A stretch of DNA of 64,000 nucleotides from Dysidea avara (GCF_963678975.1 NC_089275.1:19728220-19792219); one strand, 5' to 3'. Counted from the first letter of the stretch, positions 11,500 through 23,697 are shown. A program made the numbers and translations. Notes: a model not told the origin generated them from the sequence alone.

Positions 11500-11850
11500 G
11501 GGGGTCCGCAACTCCCTTGAAATCTTGTACAGCCCTCTTTGAAATCTTTTTGAAATCTCTGCTTTTGAAATTTGAAATCTAAGAATTGTTGTGAAGTTCC
11601 GTATATTTCCTGTATACTTCTGTATTTGCAGCATCACGTATGCTACGTCCAGCATCCCCACAAGTTTGCAGAGAACTCGAGAAAGAATTCCGCGTATTTC
11701 CATATACTACGTATCACGTGATGTTATTATTCCGGATATCTAAGATTTCAAATGTTCTGAAATCTTGAAATCTTGCCATAATTGCTTGAAATCTTGAAAA
11801 ATCGCAAGATTTGAAATCTTTTACAGGATTTTTTGGAGTTGTGGACCCCT
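11500..11850 (+). mobile_element. MITE with GGGGTCCRCAACTCC-type terminal repeats
   Basis: The left end is gggggtccgcaactccc and the right end ggagttgtggacccctt, an inverted pair of about 15 bp. The interior is dominated by degenerate repeats of 'gaaatctt'. The ends resemble those of the larger element at 58800-60868 (gaggggtcac...), which has the same 'aaatctt' interior near its ends, so the two are probably one family. No clear target duplication is seen here. Confidence 0.55.
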
Positions 11851-12636
11851 TAAATCTTTCTATTATTCCACAGGATCAATGTAGTTGCTAAGGGATTTTT
11901 GATCATGTAACCACTTTTTGGGTGTTTGTGTGTAAAATTAGGTGGCTGTTATCAAATGCTACAAACAATCCAATTTTAAATTTGCGCTTGTTTGCTTTAT
12001 CTGAAAGGTCAGTCTGTGCAGTAAAAATTTCACAAACAATAAAAAGAAGCATCTTCCTATTTTGGGTAGAAACCCTATCTGTGGCACATGGACTAATATG
12101 TATGCAAATTCCTTGTCCTAGCATGCCCTACTCCCAAATATGCTAAGTAGTTTTAGAGAATTTTACATAATATTCCCTATGATATCTGAGGTTACTAAAT
12201 CCAATAAAAGCATCTGGCAGGGTTACTAAATAGTTAGTAACCTATGATCTAGCCAGTGTACATTCATCAAATGAAAATCAGCCAAGCTAAAGTGAAAAGC
12301 CCTTACTATCAGCTTACTTTCTGAGCTAGACCTTACTTTCTGGGCATGGCTCATTAGCGTTGATCTGGATGTTAATAGCTAAACCTATGTCACAGTGTGG
12401 CAATGATTCAATAAACTCAAAGCTGGTAACACTCAATGCTAGCACCCTCAGTTTTCTATTCGTTAGTTTACATTATGGACAAAACAGTTTGGAATTTATC
12501 TTTACATAGCTAGTAGCTACTCCAATATCATGATGTGGCGCTTGCTGGCAACTTGAAGGTTGGGTGAATCTTGTTACCAGCAGTCACAGTTTGCTACATT
12601 CTTCTGCTCTTTGTTCGCTGCTTTGTCTAGAAAATT

Positions 12637-12804
12637 TAGAATGAGCTAACAAGGTTTCTACGCTATTTATAGAGAGTTAGAGACCTGAGGACAAAGTGGA
12701 CGAAGCTACCCACAAACTTAATTACTGCAGCCTCGGTAATCACTTTAATGGTTAGCCTTAGCCATATCATCTAAATAGCGTAGAAACCTTGTCATCTCAT
12801 TCTA
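12637..12804 (+). mobile_element. Short MITE with 21-bp perfect core TIRs
   Basis: ACAAGGTTTCTACGCTATTT at 12649 is repeated in reverse complement ending at 12792. With two or three mismatches the inverted match extends outwards to 'tagaatgag', giving about 33-bp ends. The interior has no coding capacity. A diverged relative with 'tttctatgctattta' lies near 49450. Confidence 0.65.
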
Positions 12805-13182
12805 TCTAATTCTTTAAAAGCTTCTATGATGTATGCCAGTGCTAAAAAACTGTGAGCATACATAAAAGTTATTGGACAAAACTTTGCATAAATCAAATGA
12901 TGTATAAAAGGGTGCACCAAAAAAGTTCAGTTATGTGATAAACATTGACCAACACAGGAATCAAACCTGGGTTGGATAATCATTTGGGATTAACACTATA
13001 ACAGGTTAGTGTACAAACTGTGTCTGTGGTTTGGACAAGAATGTGAGTCTTCCATACCAGTGCCTTGAATGTACTGTAAAGAACAAATAAAAGCAGGAAT
13101 CAGTTTAAAGCAGTTATATTCAGGTTGCCAGACAAAGGGCATTTAATTTTGGCAAAATTGTAGCCAATATGTGCTTTAGATG

Positions 13183-13421
13183 TACGGTACCGCCCAAGCA
13201 CAACGTCACACTCGCTCGCACACACAACTTTGCTCAAGATTTTAAAAATCACTAATTTAGGGGCGTGGCAACTGTTTTGCTCGTGAGACAACGTGACAGC
13301 TGTTTTGTTCACGAAAATTGCAAGCAAAACAGTTGCCATGCCTCTTAATTAACGATTTTTAAAATCTCGAGTAAAGTTGTGTGTGTGAGCAAGTGCAACG
13401 TTGCGCTTGGGCAGTACCGTA
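13183..13421 (+). mobile_element. Fold-back MITE with TA flanks
   Basis: The two halves are near-complementary over about 100 bp: 'cggtaccgcccaagcacaac' at the left pairs with 'gttgcgcttgggcagtaccg' at the right, and 'caaaacagttgccatgcct' pairs with 'ggggcgtggcaactgtttt'. TA occurs at both edges, as expected for a Tc1/mariner-type target duplication. No coding capacity. Confidence 0.65.
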
Positions 13422-13540
13422 TACTAGCTATGAGCTACAGGAAAACATGTGCCCAGTAAGATATGGGTAAAAATAGAAATGTGCTACCAGCTAGACTATC
13501 TCCCCGTGTTTGTCAAGCACTCTACCACTTGAAAGGAATT

Positions 13541-13942
13541 TACCGTATTTGACAGTTCAATAGCCGTGGCTCGTATAATAGCTGCCCCCAGATAGTAGCC
13601 ACTTTACAGCCTAGAATTATTTTAATAAGTGCCACCCTCAGATAAGAGCCGCGTCTTGTATCTGAACATACTGTCGCAAGTGTTGATAAGACACGTTTGA
13701 AGCAGAAACCTGGCAAAGGAGTTGTTTTAAGCCAGGAAATAGCATTTTTGAGAGAAGTTAGAATGAATGACAGTATTGACAGATGATTAAACAAGGTCAG
13801 TCACTCGTGAATCCCTTGTAAACACTGTAGGCTGCTGCCACACAAGCCCTTAGTAGCCGCCCTCAGATAGTAGCTACCAGCCGCAGGGTTTTGCTTGCTG
13901 AAAGTTATAGTAGCCGTGGCTATTAACCAGTCAAATATGGTA
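13541..13942 (+). mobile_element. MITE with TACCGTATTTGAC-type ends
   Basis: The left end 'taccgtatttgacagttcaa' followed by 'tagccgtggct' is mirrored at the right by 'agccgtggctattaaccagt' and 'caaatatggta'. Inner copies of 'agatagtagcc' lie on both sides. Such ends are common in metazoan MITEs. It contains no gene. Confidence 0.6.
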
Positions 13943-13977
13943 TGTACAGTGTAGCTCAAGTGTACATACGGCAAGAC

Positions 13978-13999
13978 CTTATTATTATTATTATTATTC
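13978..13999 (+). repeat. Short (TTA)n microsatellite
   Basis: About seven TTA units in a row. No other significance is seen. Confidence 0.8.
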
Positions 14000-14209
14000 A
14001 TTAGTGTGCAAAACCTCAAGGGGGAGTATAGGCACAACACAAATATAAGTTGCATGTGCATGGTGTCCTTCAATGCACAGTGGAGGATGATTGAAAGCAT
14101 ATGGAAGCTCACCGTAAAAGAAATTACAGAAGCTGGTTGAATTTTGATCATGAACTGTGGTGATATGCACACAAACTGGTGTGGGATGGACAAACAGCGT
14201 TTCAGCTTT

Positions 14210-14990
14210 ATATCATACAGTACAGTATAGTACTGTATATTAGGAGGTTTGAGTTTTTCTGGCAAAATAAACCACCCAAAAGCCAGCTTTACAATACCAT
14301 CCTGACACCTTGGCAGTATTGGTTAGGTATAACCAAACCCAAAAGCACCTTCAGTACGGCCCTAAGTGCTTTCAATATATTGTTACAATTTAAAAAAAAA
14401 TTTTATTCAGTGGAATTTTCTGATGACTATCTGTTTGCTTGATGCCTTCAGGCAAGCATAACTTGATAACAGCTAAGGCTACGGGCTTGAATTTTTTCAC
14501 TGTCCAACGTTGCTTTGTCCCAAGACATGTCTTTAGGCATACCGCAGAATGTACAATGCACGGATCATGGATGTACCTTTGTCCTTTTTTGTGTCCCATC
14601 TCTTTTTGCTAATTTCCCAAGGTGTTGATTCACAGTAGGTTTCCCTATGTTCAGCATTTATAAACCGGAATCTTCCATATTTTCCATGTGATTGCAGAGC
14701 TGTTTCTAATACTGTTCTTCATTTGTAACACTGTGTAACAGACTGAAAATAGGTGAAAGCGAATTGTAATGGCCACTTTACTTTCAAGTCAGTAACTGTT
14801 AGCTGCAGCACATGAATCATCCATATTTTCATGGTGACTGGACTGATTGTAGCAGTGCTTCTCCTACTGTGTTATTCGTTTGTAGCGGGTTGAACGTAGC
14901 TGAAAGCAAAACATTGTGACCTCTTCACTTTCAAGTCAGTAATTGATAGCTGGGGTGCGTTCAGCCAAAAACTTTAACTCTAGCGTTATC
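14210..14990 (+). repeat. Dispersed repeat, direct copy of 22740-23340
   Basis: Shared blocks in the same order are 'agtactgtat', 'ggttaggta.aac', 'tgctttcaa', 'ttgatgccttcag.caag', 'gataacagctaaggcta.gg' and 'ttggcatacc' (a variant here). A third, weaker relative begins near 26990. It is a mid-age interspersed repeat of unknown class. Confidence 0.6.
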
Positions 14991-15054
14991 CTTTTCTTTG
15001 ATGCAATATGGGAGAGTTCACTAGTAATAATAATGTTACAAAAAGAAGTAAACA

Positions 15055-15165
15055 AACAAGTATAAGGAAAATTTAGAAATTTTAAGTTCGATTAGGGATC
15101 ATAGAAAGATAAAGTAGGGAAACAAGGGAATTCGCCTACACCTGCAGATATACCAGTGAACATTA
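15055..15165 (+). repeat. Left arm of the palindrome that hosts the BEL/Pao insertion
   Basis: This arm (agtataaggaaaatttag ... ttagggatcatagaaa ... gtagggaaacaaggga) is the reverse complement of 21864-21953, on the far side of the retrotransposon. Before the insertion the arms were separated by less than 100 bp. Confidence 0.7.
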
Positions 15166-15220
15166 ACCCCTAATTCAGTCATGGGTATAGACTGAAGTAG
15201 GAAAATAAATGTTCACTAGT

Positions 15221-15356
15221 TGTGTTGTAATCTGTACGTATGTGTCACGAGAGATCACGAGACTGACCACGTTGTGCTTGATTGAGTGTAGCGGGCGGTA
15301 CATGACGGTGTAGCAGCGAGGGAAAGAACTCGGATATTCGCGAAGAATATTTTACA
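15221..15356 (+). repeat. 5' LTR of the BEL/Pao element
   Basis: Starts TGTGTTGTAATC and ends ATATTTTACA, the usual TG...CA. It pairs with 21724-21859 with four substitutions. It is unusually short for an LTR. Confidence 0.92.
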
Positions 15357-15374
15357 TGATCCTTCGAGCCGGAT
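15357..15374 (+). other. Primer-binding site, tRNA-Tyr-like
   Basis: TGATCCTTCGAGCCGGAT abuts the LTR. The 3' end of metazoan tRNA-Tyr, as I recall it, ends ...CCGGCTCGAAGGA plus CCA; this site is its complement with one mismatch in the CCA-pairing part. Confidence 0.65.
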
Positions 15375-15703
15375 ACGACCCAGCTGAACCTAAGGATTCG
15401 CCCAGCTACTGTACCTCGCGAGCAAGCCTACCTTAAGCAGCCGACGCTTGCCTCCTAAACAAGAATTCCTTGGTACCGGGTTAGTGGTACCCTGAGAGGC
15501 GAGTACTAAGCTGTGTTTAAGTGTAGTTGTTCTTTGTTAATTTCACACTTTAGTAGGTGCTCTCCAATTGGAACGGGGAGCACCAGAATCGCGGAATCCT
15601 GGCGAAGCCAATTGCTGCCATAGGATACATGAAGTAATTTAACTGGAGTGTGTGAGTGGTGTACATAATTTAAGAGTAGAGGGACTACATTAACATTTAA
15701 GGC

Positions 15704-15988
15704 ATGGCTGAAGGGTTAAGTAGAAAGAGGAAAGTGAGAGGTGGACATCGGTCATCTACCAAGCGCACAATTTCTGCGCTCTATGAATCAATAGAAAGTA
15801 CAGAAGACACAGAGTCTGTTGTGACTAAACTGGAACAGTGTAGAATCACCCTTAAGGAAAAACTGGAGACCTTAAGGCAGCTTGATAAAGAGATCCTGGA
15901 ATTGGTGGAAGAAGGTGAAGTTAATGATGAGATAGACATCTTTAAGGAAAGGATTCATGTGCAATTATTGACTCAAATAAGGCCCTAG
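15704..15988 (+). pseudogene. BEL/Pao polyprotein, N-terminal piece of gag (before the frame break)
   Basis: This frame runs 95 codons and is rich in Lys/Arg at the start (MAEGLSRKRKVRGG) and in charged helical residues after it (KLEQCRITLKEKLETLRQLD), a coiled-coil-like stretch as seen at the N-terminus of BEL gag. The following frame, one base back, reads straight into the gag ORF from about 15949 (AIIDSNKALEAKQNS), so a single-base indel near 15946-15958 separates them. I see no canonical slippery heptamer, so a mutation is more likely than programmed frameshifting. Confidence 0.75.
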
Positions 15989-16020
15989 AGGCAAAACAGA
16001 ACAGTCGAATACTGGCAAGC

Positions 16021-19000
16021 ATGGTTCCTCCCTCTGGTGATACGGACAGTGATTCACCTGCTGCGGTGACAAGTAGTAAGTCATCTGCTGAGATAGTAAC
16101 CGGTGAGACAGCCACCACTGTGGTGGCAAGCAGTGAATCATCTACTGGCATAGTGACAAGCGAGACGACTACTGATACAGTTAGTCCCACACTAACTAGT
16201 GTAACTCCAGTGTCCATGGTTACCCCTCTGGTTATGTCGCCAGCCATTAAAACAACCACAACAAGATTTAGTGTTGCAGCAACAGAATCAGTTAGTACTC
16301 CAGTTGCTCCTCTGATGTTTTCACCGACTGTTTCAATGGTCTCGATCCATCCTCACCTCCCACTCATAGGTTCCTCCAGTATTATGTCAATGACCCCGAC
16401 TCTGACCACAGTTTCCAGTGCCTCACTGTTTACCCCTGCTAGCTCAGTTGTGGGACATGCCACAAGGGTCAAGTTAACAAAGTTAGCACCCAAGAAGTTT
16501 AACGGGGACCTAACTAGGTGGTCAACATTTTGGGACTCATTCGAGTCATCTATACACCATCACCCTGACTTAACAGACATTGACAGATTCAACTACCTGC
16601 ATACCTTATTGGAAGGTCCTGCAGCTGATGCCATATCAAGATTGAAACTGACATCTGCTAATTATAGTGAAGCCATTGAAATACTAAAGAAACGATTTGG
16701 CAACAAACACCAAATTATTGCAAAGCACATGGATTTACTAATGAATATTGATCCTGTCACATCTCAGCACAATCTGAAGGGACTACGCCACCTATATGAT
16801 ACTGTGGAATCTCAAGTTCGTAGCTTAAGGTCACTTGGAGTCTCTGCGGACTCTTATGGTAGTTTTTTCTCATCAGTGTTTGTAAATAAATTGCCACAGG
16901 AGCTTAGACTAATCATCAGTCGTCACATAAGAGAGGATGAATGGGCCCTTGATGCAATAATGAAGGTAACTGAAGGGGAGATAACTGCTAGAGAAAGAGT
17001 TCTCGGCATTCTTTGTAATGGACCTAAGAAGACAATGAAGGACCCTCTTACTGCCAGCTCACTGCTTACCAGTGGGTCAGGAACCCCCAAGTGTTCTTAC
17101 TGTCACCAGTCACATGCCTCAAGTTCCTGCAGGACGGTGACCGATGCTTCAGAGAGGAAGCAAATATTGAGAAGGACAGGTAGATGCTTTGTGTGCTTGA
17201 GAAAGAACCACATGAGCCGAGAGTGCCGCTCCACGATGAAGTGCAATAAATGCAATGGGAGACATCACGTAAGTATCTGTAGCAGAGGCCAGGGAAGATC
17301 GCCAGAATCTAATGGTACTGTACTACCAACCGACAGTAATTCTACTGTGCAGCCTACATCACAGGCATTGGTTAACTTACCAAGCAATCCTGTTGCAACA
17401 ACCACAGCTTCACTATACTGCATCGATGCAAGAACACCAGTATTGTTGCAAACTGCAAGGGCATCCGTGTGCAAGGTTAATAACCCTACAGAAACTCGAG
17501 AAATACGAGTCATCTTTGATTGTGGGAGTCAAAGGTCATACATCACAGATGAACTTCGGAACCAGTTGATGCTTGACCCTATTTGCACAGAGACTATGCA
17601 GATCAAGACATTTGGATCTGAAAATTGCAGCAGTCAAGTGTGTGATGTTGTAGAACTGGACATTTTACTTCAGATTGGAGGGACCATGAAGATGTCATTC
17701 TTGTCAGTACCATTAATTTGTGAGCCTATTTCGGGACAATCCATTTCCTATGCCATTCACACTTATAAAGAGCTTGCATCTCTGAAGTTTTCAGATTACT
17801 CACAAGGGGGTAACAATCTTGAGGTAGACATCCTGGTTGGTTTGGATCAGTATTGGAAGTTGGTCACGGGGAAGGTTGTTCGCTGTCTTAATGGACCCAC
17901 AGCGGTCCACACCAGATTGGGATGGGTGTTGTCAGGACCAGTTCTAGGCTCACCACCAGATGTCTCATCAGTAAACCTTATCACCACCCATTCCGTGAGG
18001 GTAGATGCTTACCAACAACAGACGGAGAGTGAGCTTGATAGTCAGCTGAAAATGTTTTGGGATCTTGAGTCACTAGATGTAAGGCATGATGAGCCTTCTG
18101 TGTATGATGAATTCCAACGGGGAATAGTGTATAAGCACCCCCAATATGAAGTTTCCCTTCCTTGGAGACAGTCACAGCCTGCACTGCACGATCACTACGA
18201 ACTTGCACTGAGAAGACTAAATGGACTGTTAAAGCATCTGAAACAGAATTCAGAGGTTCTAAGGCAATATGATTCTGTCATTAAGGAACAGTTGAATAAG
18301 GGGATAATTGAACCTGTACAAGACTCTGCCTCTGTTAATCACCCAGTTCACTATCTGCCCCACCATGCGGTAGTGCGAGAAGATAAGAAGACTACTAAAC
18401 TGAGGGTAGTATATGATGCACCAGCTAAAGCGAATGGGCCTTCTCTGAATGACTGCTTGTACGCTGGTCCAAAGTTTGCCCAAAACATAATGGACATCAT
18501 TATCAGATTCCGAGTGCACCAGGTGGCACTGACTGGGGATATTGAGAAGGCATTTTTGATGATTTCGGTGACCCCTCCAGACAGAGACGTTCTGAGGTTT
18601 CTATGGGTAGATGATGTGCTGAAGGATGCCCCCATGATTCAGACTTATAGGTTTACATGAGTCGTTTTTGGAGTTTCATCAAGCCCTTTTCTGTTAAATG
18701 CAACTATTAAACACCACCTTGAACAGTATAGTGAGACATTCCCACAGTTCGTCCAATTATTCTTAAGGTCCGTTTATGTTGATGACCTGAGCTTTGGTGC
18801 TGACAATGATGACAATGCTTATGAGCTTTACGTGAAGTCCAAATGCATACTGAAAGAGGGTGGATTTAATCTCAGAAAGTTTGTTACTAATTCAACCTTG
18901 CTGCAACAAAGGATTGAAGAGTCTGAAGCAGAGTTTACAGATGGATGCTCAGACTACAGCAGGACTAAGGTCGAAGAAGAGGACAAATCATGTACTAAGA

Positions 19001-21606
19001 ACCTTTTGGGGGGCAGGCTGCGACAATCAGAAAATGAGCAGAAGATCTTGGGGGTAGTATGGAATTTTGTGAATGATGAACTTATCTTTGATCTTAATGA
19101 GTTGGCCATACTGATCCGGGGCACAGAACCCACTAAGAGAAGAATCGTTGCTATTGCTACCAAGTTTTACAACCCAATAGGGTTTGTGGCTCCAGTTATC
19201 ATTTGCTTCAAAATGTTGTTTCAGGAACTTTGCGTTAATAAGATAGATTGGGACGAACCATTGTCAGGTGAGTTACTGACAAAATGGAAGCGACTTGTTT
19301 TAGGGTTCCAAGGAGTGGCCACATCAATCCCAAGATGTTATTTCAAGCTTTTGGCCAAGGAAGGTAGCCGTTGTAGTCTCATGGGATTTTGTGATGCATC
19401 AGCTGGAGCATATGCCGCAGTAGTGTATCTGAGGATTGAAGGGAGTGCTGGTATCACAGTTAACTTTGTGGTATCAAAAACAAGGGTCTCTCCAGTTAAC
19501 AAGCAATCTATACCCAGGCTTGAACTACTGTCATCACTGTTATTGGCAAAGCTCATCAGCAGTGTATCAACCGCATTAGAAGCAGAGATCCAGTTACAAC
19601 CACATTGTTGTTATAGTGATTCTAAGGTGGCACTGTTCTGGATTAAGGGTACCACCAAAGAGTGGAAGCCATGGGTCGAGAATAGAGTAAATGAAGTTAG
19701 GAGGATTGTACCCGCTGATTGTTGGAAGCACTGCCCAGGAACTGATAACCCCGCTCACATCCCTTCAAGAGGCATTACACCTGCCGAACTAGCCAGTAGC
19801 AAACTGTGGAGGTATGGTCCGGACTGGCTTGTTGCAGGAAATCCAGTGCTTGAAGAAGATACAGGTAGTTGTAGCATACCAGAAGAGTGTATGAAAGAAA
19901 TAAGGAGCACCCACTGTAACATCACACATGCCTCTCAAACCACGCTGGACCTGGACAAGATCATTTGTTGCAAGAATTTTAGTCGTCTGCAAAGGCTACT
20001 CAGAGTAACCAGCTATGTACTTAAATTTGTGGAGCGATGCAAGTCCAGAATAAGAACCCCGGAAGTGGTAGAAGCTGAACTGACAGCAGCTGATATCAAC
20101 AAGGCAGAAACCCTGTGGGTTAAAGAGATGCAGAAGGATTTGTTCCTACACAAGGATTTTCCAAATTGGAAAAGACAGTTTGACCTTTTCCTTGAAGGGG
20201 GAGTATGGAAGTGTAGGGGTAGGCTAGGTAACTCTAACATTCCTTACAACACCAAGTACCCAATGCTTCTTGCAAAGTCCCACTACCTGGCCGTACTAAT
20301 TGTACAAGATGCACATAAGAGAGTAATGCATAATGGCGTTAAAGAAACTCTAACAGAAATCAGATCAAGATACTGGATCATGAAGGGAAGACAGTTCGTG
20401 AGACAGATCATACACAAGTGTGTAATTTGCCACAAACTTGAAGGCCTACCTTGTGCTTTACCATCACCCCCTCCGTTACCTGATTTTAGAGTCACTGGGC
20501 AGCCACCATTCGTGTACACAGGAGTTGACTTTGCTGGCCCCCTTTACATCAAAACCCAAGGTCTAGTCAATATGAGTAAGGTTTGGCTTTGTTTGTTTAC
20601 ATGCTGTGTCACCCGAGCAGTCCACCTGGACATTGTCCCTGACCTCACTACTGATAGTTTTCTAAGATGTTTCAAACGCTTCACTGCTCGAAGAGGAATT
20701 CCGCACAAAATGATATCAGATAATGGGAAAACATTCAAGGCTGCAGCAAAGGGCATATCCACTGTGTTGAGTGACTCAGCGGTACAAGGTCATAGCGCAG
20801 GTACTGGTGTGCAGTGGTCCTTTAATCTAGAAAAGGCCCCCTGGTGGGGAGGCTTGTTTGAGAGATTGATAAAATCAACGAAGAGATGTCTTAAAAAGAC
20901 GATTGGTCAGGCGAGAATTAGCTATGATGAATTATTGACAATTGTTACAGAGGTAGAAATGATTTTAAACTCTAGACCTCTTTCTTATGTTTCAACTGAG
21001 GATTTAGAAGAGCCGCTGACACCGTCGCACCTTCTCATGGGCCGCAGGATACTAAGCCTGCCAGATCCATCGTGTGTACACAGTGATCATGAGGGTGATG
21101 ATTGGCATAGTGTGACTAAGGAAGTATTGAGCAACAGAGTACGGCACCTTAACATGACAATGCAACACTTCTGGAAGCGATGGAGAGGCGAATATCTCCT
21201 GCAATTAAGAGATTGCCATCGTCAAAACATCAAGGGCAAGCCACGACCACTGAAACCAGGAGACATTGTGGTAGTTCGCAGTGAGAAATGTTTAAGAGGC
21301 CTCTGGAAAATAGCCAAGATAGAAAGATTGCTAGAAGGAACTGATGGGCATGTCAGAGGTGCAGTAATCAGAGTACCTTCCAAGTCTTCAAGCAAGACAC
21401 TGAGACGTCTGTTGAATTGTTTGTACCCATTGGAGATAGAGTGTGGAGCACCAGTTGATCCAGTTGATGCCATAGATAACGACAGTCCACAGAAGGAAAA
21501 TGAGGAAGCACAGCTACCGGAAGATGTTGGGTCTCATAGTCGACCAAAGAGGGCAGCAGCGCAACGCGCTAACCAGTTTTTGAAGACAGTAGTCAGTCAA
21601 TTGTAG
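16021..21606 (+). pseudogene. BEL/Pao gag-pol polyprotein interrupted by TGA at 18658
   Basis: One reading frame is open from about 15946 to 21606 except for the TGA at 18658-18660, inside the RT. Seen in order: a Ser/Thr-rich N-terminus; a gag domain (KLAPKKFNGDLTRWSTFWDS, about 16480); three CCHC-like knuckles (about 17094, 17188 and 17242); an aspartic protease site reading DCGSQRSY (about 17518; DSGS or DTGS is usual); RT (LTGDIEKAFL at about 18528, YVDD at 18775-18786, just after the stop); RNase H (GFCDASAGAYAAV, about 19384); an HHCC integrase zinc site (HKRVMHNG..CVIC, 20311-20440); integrase core residues in VDFAGPLYI, SDNGKTFKA and PWWGGLFERL; and a C-terminal PLKPGDIVVVRS domain. 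The rest of the frame is intact, so loss of coding is recent. Confidence 0.9.
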
Positions 21607-21713
21607 GAAACTTGACATTTACAGTCATATTGTAATGTTGTACGCATGTATGTAAGTAACATTTTAGGATTTAAGAACTGTTAAGACCCTCCGTTGACCA
21701 TATTAAAGGTCAA

Positions 21714-21723
21714 CCGGGGGGGG
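21714..21723 (+). other. Polypurine tract of the BEL/Pao element
   Basis: A run of G immediately upstream of the 3' LTR, in the position of the plus-strand priming site. Confidence 0.7.
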
Positions 21724-21859
21724 TGTGTTGTAATCTGTTCGTGTGTGTCACGAGAGATCACGAGACTGACCACGTTGTGCTTGATTGAGTGTAGCGGGCG
21801 ATACGTGACGGTGTAGCAGCGAGGGAAAGAACTCGGATATTCGCGAAGAATATTTTACA
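21724..21859 (+). repeat. 3' LTR of the BEL/Pao element
   Basis: 136 bp, TGTGTTG...TTTTACA, with four differences from the 5' LTR. Followed by CTAGT, the target duplication. Confidence 0.92.
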
Positions 21860-21863
21860 CTAG

Positions 21864-21953
21864 TATATCCTGCAGCTCCCTTGTTTCCCTACTTTTTTTC
21901 TATGATCCCTAATTGAACTTAAAACTCCTAATTTTTCCTTATACTTGTAACCA
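21864..21953 (-). repeat. Right arm of the palindrome hosting the BEL/Pao insertion
   Basis: Reverse complement of 15055-15165 (tttccctactttttttctat, atccctaattgaacttaaaa). It continues into otherwise unrecognised sequence. Confidence 0.7.
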
Positions 21954-22739
21954 TAGTAATAGATGAGTGTATGTGCAAAATTGTGAGCAATAACATTAGT
22001 AAATAGAGTAGATTTTGTTGCACTACATACTACAAAGTTGCAGAAATGGTGAAGACAGTCTTGAGGGGCAACTGCCTCAGTCACTGCTATACTCATAGAC
22101 CATCCTCAGACACTTCCGACAGAAAAATAACTGGGTTCTTCCTTTTGTGTTTGCTCTCAAGTACCTAACTGATGAAGTACATAAATAGCCACTGTAAAAA
22201 TTTCCTTAGCCTCCATGCTTTGATCCCCAGTGTAGTACTTGGGTGGCGTGCAGATCAAGTCACAATGGGTTGTCTTTTTATTCAACCCTTCTATGTATGT
22301 GCCTCTTTAATTTGTCTCTTTGGATAGTCTACGAGCCACAGATTTTGACTTAGACTTATTTGACTCTGGCTTACTTAGGCCAGACAAGCATTGATTAATT
22401 GTTTTTCATCCCTGCCCACATTACTACTTTTCACCCTACCACATCAAATTTCATTATTGCTTTTTTTTTATGCTGAGAAAGTTTGCTATTATTTTACAAC
22501 ACAGAAAGCATCCCTTATGACTCAAAAAATGCAGAAGGATATACGCATTAGCATTTAGAAGGCTTCATTAGTCGGTACCCATAATGTAGTCTTGCCATGG
22601 TTACTAAAACAAATTATACAAACAGCAGAATTGTTTTACCTTGGTTATCGTCACCCTGTTCCACTAGTGCATAGCAGCTTCAGTGAACTGTATGCAGAAA
22701 GTGAAATATTGGTTTGAAAGCAAGGTGGAGAAATATACA

Positions 22740-23340
22740 CTGTAATACAGTACGATAGTACTGTATAGTAGGAACCACAAAGGTGTAGGAGTGGCCCACA
22801 AAAAAAATCACCCTAAAACCAGCCTCAACTTTCCCTTATGATGATGAGGCAGACTTGGTTAGGTAAAACAAGCTTTCAGATCGACCCGAAATGCTTTCAA
22901 CAAGTTGCTATGGAATTTTGTTTAAAAATTATTAAACAGAATTTTCTACTGACTGATTGACTGCCTAACCGACTGCCTGATGCCTTCAGACAAGTGTAAC
23001 TCGATAACAGCTAAGGCTATGGGCTTGATTTTTCACTGTTCAACGTCGCTTCGTCTCGAGAGGTGCCTTTTGGCATACCGAAGTACATACAATTCATTCT
23101 TCATGGACTTACCAGTACCTTCCTTTGTGTTCCATTCATCTTTGCTTACAGTGAAAGGTATCAATCTGGTGGTAGCACATGATGGCTTCCCTTCATAATG
23201 GAAATTGTCCGTATTTTTTATAGTGGCTAGTTTGATTGCAGAGGTGCTTTTCAAACAGTTCTTGATTCGTAATGCTGTGTAACAGGTTGAACATAGCTGA
23301 CAATGAAGTGTAATGGATACTTCACTATTCAGACAATAAT
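22740..23340 (+). repeat. Dispersed repeat, direct copy of 14210-14990
   Basis: Matches 14210-14990 in the same orientation with many small indels. The block 'gataacagctaaggctatgg' is the best-conserved part. Confidence 0.6.
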
Positions 23341-23354
23341 TGGTAGCTAATTTT

Positions 23355-23518
23355 TGACTAGAGTAGGGACCATAGCACATCAATAAGAAGTACTGAAACA
23401 AGCTGAAGTAGAGTACAATATTAAATCACAGTAAAACAATAAGAAGTGTTATATCTCTACTGTGCTCAAGATACCATAAGGACTTTTTATCGATGTGCTG
23501 TGGTCCCTACTCTAGTTG
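23355..23518 (+). mobile_element. Short MITE just upstream of the ligase gene
   Basis: The left end 'gactagagtagggaccatag' and right end 'tgtggtccctactctagtt' form inverted repeats of about 27 bp (two or three mismatches, extending into 'cacatc'/'gatgtg'). It lies 180 bp before the ATG of the ligase gene, within or near its presumed promoter or first intron. No coding capacity. Confidence 0.65.
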
Positions 23519-23697
23519 AAAATTCCATTTTTTGTGTACTTACATACCATTGAAGATTTTCTATGATGTAAACTACTGTACTTGTAGCATCATTGTATCT
23601 GCGGCATGACACCTGGCTGTTTAATAATGTATGCACTCTCTGTATGTAGCTGCACATGTTTACCATGCTCATGTGTATGTGATATTAGGATACCATC

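Larger units (their letters stand above)
15221..21859 (+). mobile_element. Complete BEL/Pao LTR retrotransposon, coding region broken twice
   Basis: The element is 6639 bp, bounded by 136-bp LTRs at 15221-15356 and 21724-21859 that differ at four positions (about 97% identical). The 5-bp duplication CTAGT flanks it at 15216-15220 and 21860-21864. It has a primer-binding site directly after the 5' LTR, a polypurine (G) run before the 3' LTR, and a gag-protease-RT-RNase H-integrase polyprotein in the order typical of BEL/Pao. It is disabled by a one-base frame change near 15950 and an in-frame TGA at 18658-18660. The near-identical LTRs indicate a recent insertion. Confidence 0.92.

Noticed and set aside
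12945..13010. A tRNA-like B box (ggtttgattcc on the minus strand)
   Set aside because: No convincing A box or cloverleaf; at most a decayed SINE head.
13801..14265. 154-aa minus-strand frame
   Set aside because: It runs through a MITE end and a (TTA)n tract (NNNNNN in the protein); not a gene.
15940..15960. Programmed -1 frameshift between the two gag frames of the BEL element
   Set aside because: No canonical X XXY YYZ heptamer and no clear downstream structure; an indel is simpler.
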